64,000 nucleotides of DNA, from contig CP021423.1 in the NCBI GenBank assembly GCA_002162075.1, positions 2,418,001 through 2,482,000 of the forward strand, in the 5' to 3' direction. This stretch comes from Armatimonadetes bacterium Uphvl-Ar1 (lineage in GTDB: Bacteria > Armatimonadota > Fimbriimonadia > Fimbriimonadales > Fimbriimonadaceae). Every line of letters begins with the position of its first letter. Positions within the stretch are counted from its first letter, which is position 1. This document shows positions 1 through 8,548 of the stretch, piece after piece. Below the pieces are notes generated by a model. It did not search any database, was not told the origin of the DNA, and saw only the letters and a program-made list of their open reading frames with translations. A program made the position numbers and the translations under genes.

Positions 1-2369
1 CAACCCGTACAAAGCCCAAGGTCAATTGTCATTGCCCACTGGTAGTTATCTTTAGCATCGTCTTTGAAATCCGTTCCTGGGTAAAGGCTCATCTTCTTGC
101 CTTCGCCAAACTCGTTCCAATCGCGATCATAACCCGCGTGCTCGTGGTGGTGCTTCCCAAACGGATGCCCCTCCTCAAGCTCCTTCAAAGTCGTAATCTT
201 GACCACTTCGCGGTCTTTATCAACCTGGGAGACATCAATCGTGTTGTGGTGCTGAACATTCGCCAGGACATATTCCTTGCCGGTTTTCTTCACCTCAACC
301 CCGCTCACCCAGTGACCATTCGTTGAAGGCCGGAGTAGATTCGCATTGAACCCACCACCCATCTTTTCGCCCTTCGCCGTACCAAAATCTCCCGCGACGG
401 TTCGACCGTAACCCATGTGAAGGACAACTACATCGTCCGCCTGACCAAGATTCACCCAGACCGGAACCTCCAACTTCTGGTTGCCGACCGTGACCTCTGC
501 CATATCCGCCTTACCATAGAACGGAATGACACCCGCAACCTTGCGCTCATTCGGAGCCAAAATTCCGAGCTTCTTCGCCGTCGCCGCGCTCATGAGCAGC
601 GCGTTATCCCAAGTCAAATTCGTTACCGGCTTCGGGGTTTCCTGGAGCCACATGTTGTTTGCGTACCGACCGTCTCCAATCATTGGATCCGGAAGAATCA
701 ACATCTCAATCCCGCTTGCTTGGCCCGTATTCAGCGAACCGAGAAGATTCTCCGTCACCGAAACAGTTGCCGCTGGTGCCGGCGCACCGTAAAAGCCCCG
801 CGCCAAAATTTCATTCCAATTTCCCCCACCTGATAGCTCAGCGGTTCGCTTGACAATTTCCAGCGGGATCGCCGTGTCACCTATGAGCTTATCAAGCACG
901 TGCAATGCCGACCGACCCTCGTAGATCGGCTCTATGATGGGTTGAGTGATCGTGACTGTGCCGTCCATCGCGACCCCGTCACCCCAAGCTTCCAAGAAGT
1001 GTGTTTCCGGAAGCACGTAATCCATGTACTTCGATGACTCGCACTTGTGACTGCTCAAATGAGCCTTCATCGTCACCTTTCCAAGCGCTTCCACAAAATT
1101 CACCGCAGGCGGCAAATCATAAACCGGATTCCCGCCAAGAACGAGCAAAATTGAAACCTGATTGGCATTCATCGCCGTCACCAAGTTCTCAATATCTTTG
1201 CCGTGATCCGCCGGAACCGGTTGCGGATCAACGATGAACTTCACCGCTTCACCCGCGCCGCCGCTCAAAAACTGATTGACGGCAATTACTGCCGCCTGAA
1301 CCGCCGCTGGCAAATGCGATCCAGCAACGAGAGCACTTCGCGCACCAGCTTTTCGCAAATCTTCCACGACCGCATCAATCGCCTTCTTTTCAACCGTACT
1401 CGGCAAAGTCGAACTTGCCGCACCCGGCACTCCAAGCGCACTTGCAATCGCCTGAACAATCGCTAGCATCTCACTTGGCTTAACCCGGAACCGGTGATCT
1501 GAAGCCAAACCAGTCGTCTGCGGATGACTCTCAAACGCGTAGACCCGACTCATCGAGCTATTAGGCACACGGCGTGTCGCAAAATCTCGACTATATCGAA
1601 TCGACATCGGGCCAGAGTACAGAACATCTGAATCCAGCGAAACAACGACATCTGCCTTGGTGAAATCATAAACCGGAACGAAATTTCCGCCGAGGGCCAA
1701 TCGGGCTGCTTCCCGCGCCGCATCATGGTTCACTGCCTCGTACTGGAACCATTGCATCTGCGGCCAAATCTTCTTCATTTCGCCCGCAAGCCGTGCCACG
1801 CTTGGAGAATTGACTGCCCCCGAAAGGACCGCAATTCCTGCACCCTTTTCTGTAGCCCGCATCGCTTCTTCAATCTTGATCAAGGCGTCATTCCAACCCA
1901 CCGGAGTACCCTTGAACGTTGGATTCTTCAAGCGATCAGGATCATATAGATTCAGAATTTCTGCCGAAAGCTTAGAGTCAATCGAACCCAAACTCGCACT
2001 GTGAAGCGGATTACCATCCACTCTCACCGGGCGACCATCAACCTGGTCAGCAACCAAACCGACTGAATAGCCATCCTTCATTCCCGCCGTCGCAAACTGC
2101 TTCCGCAAGCCAGCTTCCGCCCCTTCTGGTTGCTGAACAAACGGAATAATTTTTCGAGCTGGCTGATACCGACATCCCGTCAACCCCGCGAGTGCCGCCG
2201 CCGCTCCCATCAACTTCAAAACGTCCCGTCGAGGAAGCCCTTTCAAGCTCTCCCGATCAGGAAATTCGTCCGCCGCCCAAGGCTCAACTACCTCAGGTGT
2301 TTCGAAATGCTCTAATCCTTTGTAAAAGGTCACATTCGATCCGTTCTTCTTTTCGCTTGACTTACCCAT
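1..2369 (-). CDS. actB: Alternative complex III molybdopterin-like/Fe-S subunit ActB (partial, runs off window)
   Basis: An open minus-strand frame from the ATG at 2369 reaches the window edge without a stop (about 789 codons visible). Near residues 46-64 it has a twin-arginine segment and a lipobox-like Cys (RRDVLKLMG...LAGLTGC), suggesting Tat export and possibly lipidation. A long molybdopterin-oxidoreductase-like region follows. The last visible residues, W-A-M-T-I-D-L-G-L-C-T-G, match the start of the ferredoxin-like Fe-S domain that follows in ActB proteins. It lies 33 bases behind the pentaheme cytochrome ActA, the standard actA-actB order of the quinol-oxidising alternative complex III. 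A GAGGAAGGAA stretch sits upstream of the start. QrcB or another complex iron-sulfur enzyme is less likely because of the ActA and ctaAB neighbours. The Fe-S domain and actC-F lie outside the window. Confidence 0.88.
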   Translation of the reverse strand, partial: MGKSSEKKNGSNVTFYKGLEHFETPEVVEPWAADEFPDRESLKGLPRRDVLKLMGAAAALAGLTGCRYQPARKIIPFVQQPEGAEAGLRKQFATAGMKDGYSVGLVADQVDGRPVRVDGNPLHSASLGSIDSKLSAEILNLYDPDRLKNPTFKGTPVGWNDALIKIEEAMRATEKGAGIAVLSGAVNSPSVARLAGEMKKIWPQMQWFQYEAVNHDAAREAARLALGGNFVPVYDFTKADVVVSLDSDVLYSGPMSIRYSRDFATRRVPNSSMSRVYAFESHPQTTGLASDHRFRVKPSEMLAIVQAIASALGVPGAASSTLPSTVEKKAIDAVVEDLRKAGARSALVAGSHLPAAVQAAVIAVNQFLSGGAGEAVKFIVDPQPVPADHGKDIENLVTAMNANQVSILLVLGGNPVYDLPPAVNFVEALGKVTMKAHLSSHKCESSKYMDYVLPETHFLEAWGDGVAMDGTVTITQPIIEPIYEGRSALHVLDKLIGDTAIPLEIVKRTAELSGGGNWNEILARGFYGAPAPAATVSVTENLLGSLNTGQASGIEMLILPDPMIGDGRYANNMWLQETPKPVTNLTWDNALLMSAATAKKLGILAPNERKVAGVIPFYGKADMAEVTVGNQKLEVPVWVNLGQADDVVVLHMGYGRTVAGDFGTAKGEKMGGGFNANLLRPSTNGHWVSGVEVKKTGKEYVLANVQHHNTIDVSQVDKDREVVKITTLKELEEGHPFGKHHHEHAGYDRDWNEFGEGKKMSLYPGTDFKDDAKDNYQWAMTIDLGLCTG

Positions 2370-2402
2370 GTCGTCGGTTAAATTCCTTCCTCAAATCTCC
2401 AA

Positions 2403-3221
2403 TTAGCGGTGACACACCCAGCAGTCCGTGAGCTGCGAGACATTCACGCCTCGCTCCTGCATCAACTTGTATCCCTCGTGAATCTTGTCGTTCGGCAAAT
2501 GCTGCGTGTGGCCCTTACTGATGCGCCACTCGGTATCCGTGAGCTTCTCACCCGCCGCAATCTTGCGATAAAGCTCAAAAATCTGCTCGCGCGGACTCAA
2601 AACGTTCGCGTGGTCACCTTCATGACCGTGATCATCGCCGTGGTCGCCTGCCGGCGCATCGCCGTGCGATTCCGAACCCGAAGCCTTGACATCAATCATG
2701 TACTTCTCCGGATTCTTGTGGCAATCCAAACACCAAGCCATACTGAACGGCTTGCCCTTCCAAGTAATCGCCATTTCTTGCACCGCCCCGTGGCAGGTAT
2801 TACAGCTAATTCCCCGCTTGATGTGAATCGAGTGATCAAAGTAAACAAAGTCGGGAACCGCGTTGACCTTCGTCCATTCGATCGGCTTACCCGTCGCGTA
2901 ACTATTCCGAACCGGCTCGATCATCGGCGAGTTAGTCCAAATCTGCGAGTGGCAACTCATGCACACCTCGGTCGCCGGAACACTCGCGTGAGCTTGCTCT
3001 TCAACCGTCGTGTGGCAATAGCGACAATCAATCCCAAGCTCCTTAACGTGGTGCTTGTGACTAAACGGCACGGGCTGATCAATCGGCACCGTCGCCTTCG
3101 TGTTTGCCGGTGATCGTGTAATCAATGAACCCGATACGAGAAGTACAAGCGGTGCACCCGCTGCAATCAGCAGCGACGCACTCGCAATCGAATTTGCGTA
3201 GGGCTTAAAGATCTGTGCCAT
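2403..3221 (-). CDS. actA: Alternative complex III pentaheme cytochrome c subunit ActA
   Basis: This 272-residue protein has an uncleaved signal/anchor helix at about residues 11-32 and five CxxCH heme c motifs (C66-H70, C87-H91, C140-H144, C164-H168, C267-H271). Five hemes behind one N-terminal helix is the ActA pattern. The protein would sit on the outer face of the inner membrane and pass electrons from the quinol-oxidising core to cytochrome c or an oxidase. A His/Asp-rich stretch at about residues 187-204 could bind metal but is not diagnostic. A perfect GGAGG lies about 11 bases before the ATG. The gene is followed by actB and preceded by the heme A synthesis fusion, so heme A synthesis and complex III appear to be expressed together. 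Confidence 0.92.
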   Translation of the reverse strand: MAQIFKPYANSIASASLLIAAGAPLVLLVSGSLITRSPANTKATVPIDQPVPFSHKHHVKELGIDCRYCHTTVEEQAHASVPATEVCMSCHSQIWTNSPMIEPVRNSYATGKPIEWTKVNAVPDFVYFDHSIHIKRGISCNTCHGAVQEMAITWKGKPFSMAWCLDCHKNPEKYMIDVKASGSESHGDAPAGDHGDDHGHEGDHANVLSPREQIFELYRKIAAGEKLTDTEWRISKGHTQHLPNDKIHEGYKLMQERGVNVSQLTDCWVCHR

Positions 3222-3299
3222 AGGTGAATTGACCTCCGTAGTTTTGCATGTTCACACCCGGTTTTTCCGCCCGGGAAACTGGAATGTTTTGTCCTGATT

Positions 3300-5231
3300 T
3301 CATATCGTCCACACCCGATCCACTGCGATCACGACAAATATCAACGCCAAATAAACCATGGAGTACTTGAAAACCCCCCGTGCGTGCTCCCGATCCATCC
3401 GCTTCCACAAACCCGCACATTGCGACAACAACCCTAGGTTCAAAAGACCCGCCCCGATCCCATAAATCCAACCCGCTTGCCCTTGAACGAGTGGAATCAG
3501 ACAAAGCAAAACCGTAATAACGGCATACAGTCCGATCTGCATCACAGTAACACGATCACCTTTCACCACCGGCAACATCGGAACCCCTGCCTTCGCGTAA
3601 TCATCTTTGATCAAGATTGCCAAAGCCCAAAAGTGAACCGGCGTCCAAGTGAAGATCAAAGCAAATAGGAACCAAGCATACGGGCTTAACTCACCGGTCA
3701 CCGCCGCGTATCCCACCAGAGGCGGAAAGGCCCCCGCCGCACCACCAATCACGATGTTCTGCCACGTCCGCCGCTTCAGCCACAGCGTGTAAACAAACAC
3801 ATAGCAAAGCAACCCGCAAAGAGCCATCACCGCCGCAAGCGGATGCGCGCCAAACCAGAGGAGAGCCGTCGAAAGCACTGCCAAACTCGCCGCGAAAATT
3901 CCCGCCGCCTTATCCGAAACTGCATGAGTCAAAGTCGGACGCTTCGAAGTCCGCTCCATTGCCTCATCCAGATCCTTTTCAACCAGCATATTGAACGTAT
4001 TCGCCGCCCCTGCCGACATATAACCACCCAAGCAAACAATCACAATCAGCAAGAACGAAGGAGCCCCCCGCGCCCCGATAAACATCGCCGCTACCGTAGT
4101 AAAGAGCAACAACGAAATTACTCGCGGCTTCGTGAGCGCAACGTACGCCTTGATCAATTCCTTAAGCGGAAGCTTTTCCACTTCTGGCTCCTCAACGACT
4201 GCGTGGACAACATCCATCCCTTTAGGCATCGAATGCACCGCCAGCATGACCAAAGCCATCCAGTTCGCCAATGCAATCGCAAGGTGAGTGATCTGCATCC
4301 ACACCGGTGCGCTCATGACCAAATTCATTGTCCCAAACGCCATCTGGACAACATAAAGCCAAATCGTCCAATTCCCCCACCGCTGAACCTCTTCATTTTT
4401 CTCGCGCCGCTCCATCGCCAGCCGCGCAGTGAACAGCAATACCAAACCCGCCGCCATCGCCAAAAGCGGGTGCAAAACCCCTCCTCTGAGGACAGGATGC
4501 GCAGAATCTCCCAGGTGCATATTCACACGATCCATAAAGGAATTCGCCATCGCAAGTTCCGCGTGGAAAGCTGTCTTCCCCATCGCCGAAACCGCCCCCG
4601 TCATCCCCAGCAAAAAGAACAAACCAAGCGTCCACTTAAACGCCGAACCCATCCCACCTTGATTCGCAAAACTCGGCACCCGACCACCCCGCGCAAAGTG
4701 AGCCATTAAAGCGAGTGCCCCCATCAAAGCAAAGGTGTTCATCAAGTGAAGCGGCATCGTCACTGCCCGAGCTGTTGACTTGTCTTCAACAACCAAGCTG
4801 AATAAAACCAATATCGCCCCAATCGCCGCTGAAACCAAAGTAAACGCGAGAGCCCCTATCGACGCCTTCCGAACCGGCGACCCCTTAGGGAACAGTCGAA
4901 AAGACCAAATCATCATCCCCAGCACGCCCAACAAAAGCAAACCACTCGTCGCGCGGTGAGAAAGCTCTATGTAAGTCTTGAGCTGAGCCCCAATGGGCAA
5001 GACCCCACCATCACACATTGGCCAACTTGTTCCGCAGCCATCACCACTGAGAGAAGCCCGAACAAATGCCCCGAACAGCACAACAAAAACAGTTGCAACC
5101 AATAGATAAAGCGAACCCTTTGCAAATCTTTCTTTTGCGTTTTCAAGTCGAGTGTCGCTAAATGGAACCGCGTCGTTTCCGTTCCCATCCGCCCGGCGAT
5201 CAACATCTGAAGCCATTGCGTCTGACCCCAT
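3300..5231 (-). CDS. ctaAB: Fused heme A synthase (CtaA) - heme O synthase (CtaB)
   Basis: A single 643-residue membrane protein. The first half (about residues 40-345) resembles CtaA/COX15, with multiple helices, an early CGTSWPMC segment and the conserved His of an H-R-A-T-S-G motif. The second half (from about residue 355, 'YVALTKPRV') is a UbiA-type protoheme IX farnesyltransferase with the first Asp-rich motif N-M-L-V-E-K-D-L-D-E-A-M and a second motif around KDDYAKAGVPML. CtaB makes heme O from heme b and CtaA oxidises it to heme A, so the fusion couples consecutive steps. It heads the minus-strand run into actA and actB. Another Met five codons in (5216) could be the start. No frameshift is needed: both domains are in one frame. 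A heme a-type oxidase is implied but is not in the window. Confidence 0.93.
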   Translation of the reverse strand: MGSDAMASDVDRRADGNGNDAVPFSDTRLENAKERFAKGSLYLLVATVFVVLFGAFVRASLSGDGCGTSWPMCDGGVLPIGAQLKTYIELSHRATSGLLLLGVLGMMIWSFRLFPKGSPVRKASIGALAFTLVSAAIGAILVLFSLVVEDKSTARAVTMPLHLMNTFALMGALALMAHFARGGRVPSFANQGGMGSAFKWTLGLFFLLGMTGAVSAMGKTAFHAELAMANSFMDRVNMHLGDSAHPVLRGGVLHPLLAMAAGLVLLFTARLAMERREKNEEVQRWGNWTIWLYVVQMAFGTMNLVMSAPVWMQITHLAIALANWMALVMLAVHSMPKGMDVVHAVVEEPEVEKLPLKELIKAYVALTKPRVISLLLFTTVAAMFIGARGAPSFLLIVIVCLGGYMSAGAANTFNMLVEKDLDEAMERTSKRPTLTHAVSDKAAGIFAASLAVLSTALLWFGAHPLAAVMALCGLLCYVFVYTLWLKRRTWQNIVIGGAAGAFPPLVGYAAVTGELSPYAWFLFALIFTWTPVHFWALAILIKDDYAKAGVPMLPVVKGDRVTVMQIGLYAVITVLLCLIPLVQGQAGWIYGIGAGLLNLGLLSQCAGLWKRMDREHARGVFKYSMVYLALIFVVIAVDRVWTI

Positions 5232-5386
5232 CTAACTTCAAAACGCCTTGGTCTGTCAAGCGAAACTCGGGAGAAACGCCAAAATACTGATAAAAGTTCC
5301 CTGTCAGACCCATCTACTTTAGGGCCAGGAATAGTGACTAAAATTTCCAGATTCAACTGAACCTGGCGAAAATTATCACAAAAAAC

Positions 5387-5415
5387 TTGGACTTTGGTCC
5401 GATAATCAGTATCAT
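5387..5415 (+). promoter_or_regulatory. Sigma70-type promoter giving a leaderless transcript
   Basis: TTGGAC (5387-5392) and TATCAT (5410-5415) are separated by exactly 17 bases. The GTG of the next gene starts only 6 bases after the -10 box, where transcription would be expected to begin, so the mRNA would have almost no 5' leader. Confidence 0.6.
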
Positions 5416-5421
5416 ATCCCC

Positions 5422-6252
5422 GTGCGATTGATTCCCTTTCTCGTTGGAACCCTGGCCTCGTCCGCCTGCTTTGCAATGTCAACCGCAGCCGGGGGAGCCG
5501 CCGCGCACTTCACCTTCAACGAAGGCGGCAACGGTTTCCACGCCGTAGTAGCGGATATCAAGAATCCCAATATCACCGCCACAACTCAGCTTTCCCCACG
5601 CCTGACCAATATCTGGGGCATGCTCGGCAAATCCCAACCCGTTGCCGCTATCACCGGAACCTTCTTCGCCTACGAAAACCAAAAGCCCGTAGCCGATGTC
5701 CTCGTGAATGGTCAACTTAAAGCCACTGGATACCGAGGGTCAATTATTGCCGTTGACTGGTATGGCAACGTCAGCATCGTCAATGCGCAAGTCCAAAAGC
5801 CATTCGACTACCTCGGCTATCGCTACGCGCTCCGTGGCGGAGTCCGTGTCGTGGATAAAGGCACAATCGCCCCCAATCCCCGCGCCCAAGGCTTTCGCGA
5901 CCCCGCAATTTCAGGATCAGCCGCTCGCACCGGTGTCGGACTCACTGAATCCGGCAAGATCATTCTCCTCGCCACCCGAGAAAAAGTGACCCTTACAACT
6001 TTCGGCAAGGCTATGAAGGCTCAAGGTGCTGTCGACGCGGTCGCCCTTGATGGCGGCGGCTCAACCATGCTTTATTTCAACGGCGATGTCAAGATCAGCC
6101 CCAATCGCGGACTCAATAACCTCTTCCTCATCGAAAAGCGAAGCCCGTTCGACGCCGATTTTCAAAACCACCTCACCCGAATGACCGAGACCCAATCCAA
6201 AGGCGCGCTTCAAGGCGTCCTTGATTCATATTCCCGACCCACCCAGAGGTAG
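5422..6252 (+). CDS. Secreted phosphodiester glycosidase / NAGPA-like (DUF2233) protein
   Basis: A 276-residue protein with a GTG start and an N-terminal signal-like segment (residues 2-24). The body matches the family of N-acetylglucosamine-1-phosphodiester alpha-N-acetylglucosaminidase-like (DUF2233) proteins: an early G-T-F-F segment, R-T-G-V-G-L-T in the middle, and the hallmark A-L-D-G-G-G-S-T-M-L near residue 212. Family members hydrolyse sugar-phosphate diesters in the cell envelope. The substrate here is unknown. It is followed after 12 bases by a glycosyltransferase, so the two may be co-expressed in envelope glycan metabolism. Confidence 0.82.
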   Translation: MRLIPFLVGTLASSACFAMSTAAGGAAAHFTFNEGGNGFHAVVADIKNPNITATTQLSPRLTNIWGMLGKSQPVAAITGTFFAYENQKPVADVLVNGQLKATGYRGSIIAVDWYGNVSIVNAQVQKPFDYLGYRYALRGGVRVVDKGTIAPNPRAQGFRDPAISGSAARTGVGLTESGKIILLATREKVTLTTFGKAMKAQGAVDAVALDGGGSTMLYFNGDVKISPNRGLNNLFLIEKRSPFDADFQNHLTRMTETQSKGALQGVLDSYSRPTQR

Positions 6253-6264
6253 ACTCCCCGAGTC

Positions 6265-7008
6265 TTGGATCGCCCCCATCTCGCCGTGATTATCCCGGCC
6301 TATAACGAAGCAGAACGAATCGGCCCCACCCTGGCTCGGATCGCCGAATATCTCTCCAGCTACCCCAAGACATGGAGCGTCACCGTCATCAGCGATGGCA
6401 GCCAAGACAATACTAACCAAGTGGTCGAATCTTTTGCCGAGAGCAACCCCAACTTCTCCCTTCTAGCCTATTCTCCCAACCGAGGCAAGGGGTACGCCGT
6501 CCGCCGAGGAATGCTCGAAATCGAAGCGGATTACATCCTTTTCTCCGACGCCGACTTAGCTGCCCCTATCGAAGAACTCACTAAACTCGAAGCCGCAATC
6601 TCCGATTCAAAATCTATCGCTATTGGCTCCCGCCCACTTAAGGATTCTAAACTCGAAATCCGCCAACCCTGGTACCGCGAAATGCTCGGCCGAGCATTCA
6701 ATAAGGCCGTCCAACTCCTTGCCGTAAAAGGAATCGATGACACCCAATGCGGATTCAAAATTTTCCGAAATGATGTCGCAAAAGATATTTTTTCTCGATG
6801 TAAGTTAAACGGATTTGGATTCGATTTCGAGAGCCTGATCATCGCCCGAGACCTCGGCTATCAAATCGCGGAAGTCCCAATCCGCTGGTCCCACCAAGAA
6901 GGCAGCAAAGTCGTCCTCCTCCGCGATGGCCCAAGGATGCTCCGCGACCTCCTCAAGATCCGAGCATGGGGCAAAACCCGCCGGCTCCAAAAGCACGATG
7001 AATCCTGA
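6265..7008 (+). CDS. Family 2 glycosyltransferase (dolichyl/polyprenyl-phosphate sugar synthase-like)
   Basis: A 247-residue GT-A fold protein starting at TTG. It opens with a nucleotide-sugar binding strand (A-V-I-I-P-A-Y-N-E-A), has an S-D-G-S-Q-D-N-T loop, and a D-A-D motif in Y-I-L-F-S-D-A-D-L-A. These are typical of dolichyl-phosphate-glucose/mannose synthases, which load sugars onto polyprenyl phosphate at the inner membrane. No C-terminal transmembrane helices are present, so it would be a soluble or peripheral form. Its 3' end overlaps the following methyltransferase by 11 bases, indicating translational coupling. The sugar donor cannot be told from sequence. Confidence 0.85.
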   Translation: MDRPHLAVIIPAYNEAERIGPTLARIAEYLSSYPKTWSVTVISDGSQDNTNQVVESFAESNPNFSLLAYSPNRGKGYAVRRGMLEIEADYILFSDADLAAPIEELTKLEAAISDSKSIAIGSRPLKDSKLEIRQPWYREMLGRAFNKAVQLLAVKGIDDTQCGFKIFRNDVAKDIFSRCKLNGFGFDFESLIIARDLGYQIAEVPIRWSHQEGSKVVLLRDGPRMLRDLLKIRAWGKTRRLQKHDES

Positions 7009-7741
7009 AGAATATCGAAAGATGCGTTCCTTCGAAGACGACTACTGGTGGTTTGTCTCCCGTCGCGAACTCGCGCTTGCTCTCCTGGACACCCACGCAA
7101 AAACCCAAAACGCGACCATCCTCGATGTGGGATGCGGAACCGGCGCAGTTCTCTCAGAACTCGAATCAAGGGGCAACGCCGTAGGCATCGACCTCAGTCA
7201 CGATGCCCTCACCTTTTCCCATGACCGGGGCCTCAACCATTTGGTCTATGCTAACGCTGAACAACTCCCATTCGTGGATAATCTCTTCGATGCGGTTGTC
7301 AGCCTCGATACCATTGAGCACGTTCCCGATCACGAATCCGCCGTCGCCGAAATTTTCCGCACCCTCAAACCTGGCGGTGTTTTTGTCATGAATGTTCCTG
7401 CATTCGCATGGCTCTGGGGGCCGCACGACATCGCCCTCATGCACCAAAGGCGCTATACCCGCCGACAAGTCAAATCTCTTCTCATCAATCAGGGCTTTCA
7501 GGTCGAAAAACTCAGCTACTCCGTCTTCTTTCTATTCCCTGCCGTCATCCTCCGACGCCTTGCCGATAAATTCAACAAACGTGAGCCAAAAGTAACACTT
7601 CCCCAATTCAGCACCTCAACAAATCAAGCTCTCAAGTCGCTCATGCGCACCGAAGGCAAGCTATTCCAACTGGTCAATCTCCCGTGGGGCTCATCCGTCG
7701 TTTGTGTTGCCAAAAAACCAAACTCCACTCCCGGATCGTAG
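6998..7741 (+). CDS. Class I SAM-dependent methyltransferase
   Basis: A 247-residue protein with motif I (I-L-D-V-G-C-G-T-G), the downstream acidic G-I-D-L, and the post-I segment (P-F-V-D-N-L-F-D-A-V-V-S-L-D) of Methyltransf_11 family enzymes. I chose the ATG at 6998 because it follows the coding density of the glycosyltransferase it overlaps, and the start MNPEEYRKM leads directly into the YWWF motif common in these proteins. The longer upstream frame would lie within the glycosyltransferase. Homologues are often encoded beside polyprenyl-phosphate glycosyltransferases in envelope polysaccharide loci. The substrate is unknown. Confidence 0.82.
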   Translation: MNPEEYRKMRSFEDDYWWFVSRRELALALLDTHAKTQNATILDVGCGTGAVLSELESRGNAVGIDLSHDALTFSHDRGLNHLVYANAEQLPFVDNLFDAVVSLDTIEHVPDHESAVAEIFRTLKPGGVFVMNVPAFAWLWGPHDIALMHQRRYTRRQVKSLLINQGFQVEKLSYSVFFLFPAVILRRLADKFNKREPKVTLPQFSTSTNQALKSLMRTEGKLFQLVNLPWGSSVVCVAKKPNSTPGS

Positions 7742-7750
7742 TATCAAGCA

Positions 7751-8548
7751 ATGGCCAAGTTCCGCGTCGGATGCGTCCCCTATGTCAACGCCGCCCCTCT
7801 CATCTGGCCATTCGTAGAGGACGAGAACAGGCCCATCGAAGTCATTTTCGATGTCCCGAGCCAACTCCCAGCTCGGCACCAGACCGGAGAAATCGACGCC
7901 ATGCTCGTCTCCAGCATCGACGCTCTCCGCACTCCCGGAGCTCACATCGTCGACAAAGTCTGCATCGGCAGCAACGGCCCTGTCGAAAGCGTGCGCCTCT
8001 TCAGCCGAGTTCCTTTCGGAATGATCCAAACCCTCGCTTTGGACCAAAGCTCGATGACCAGTAACGCCCTCGCTCAGATCATTCTCCGCGAAGGCTACGG
8101 ATCAAGGCCCAACTGCATGGCCTTTCCCCCCGATCTAGAGGTCATGCTAGACGTCTGTGACGCTGCCATCATCATCGGCGATAACGGCCTCACCGCTCAG
8201 TCGCCCGGCGCGCGCGTCCTCGACCTCGGTCAAGCCTGGACAGATAACTATAATCTCCCCTTCGTTTGGGCTCTCTGGACAAGCCATCGCCCCATTGATC
8301 CAGAACTTGCAAACCTCCTTCAATCCGTCCTCAACCATCCGGTGGAAGAAAGCTACCCCTTCGCGATCAAATCCTCAGGCTGGGAACCCGAACTCGTTGC
8401 CCGATATCTCACCAATTGCGTCCAATTTCAGTTCGGTAATGAGGAGCAAATTGGATTACAATTATACGCATCTAAACTTCAACAAAACGCCATCGTAAGT
8501 GAGGTTTTCTACCCCACAATCACTGAGGGTACTCCTGCACCCAATTAA
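7751..8548 (+). CDS. mqnA: Chorismate dehydratase MqnA (futalosine pathway of menaquinone synthesis)
   Basis: A 265-residue periplasmic-binding-protein-like fold without a signal peptide. The start V-G-C-V-P-Y-V-N-A-A-P-L, the internal D-A-M-L-V-S-S-I-D and the later G-D-N-G-L and L-G-Q-A-W segments are characteristic of MqnA. The enzyme removes water from chorismate to give 3-[(1-carboxyvinyl)oxy]benzoate, the first step of the futalosine route. Menaquinone is the expected substrate pool for the alternative complex III encoded at the left edge. The stop interlocks with the convergent next gene at a shared TTAA (8545-8548). Confidence 0.9.
   Translation: MAKFRVGCVPYVNAAPLIWPFVEDENRPIEVIFDVPSQLPARHQTGEIDAMLVSSIDALRTPGAHIVDKVCIGSNGPVESVRLFSRVPFGMIQTLALDQSSMTSNALAQIILREGYGSRPNCMAFPPDLEVMLDVCDAAIIIGDNGLTAQSPGARVLDLGQAWTDNYNLPFVWALWTSHRPIDPELANLLQSVLNHPVEESYPFAIKSSGWEPELVARYLTNCVQFQFGNEEQIGLQLYASKLQQNAIVSEVFYPTITEGTPAPN

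Noticed and set aside
2409-4709. Long plus-strand frames opposite actA and ctaAB
   Set aside because: They are antisense shadows: highly basic, no motifs, no ribosome sites, and the minus-strand genes show clear heme and membrane motifs.
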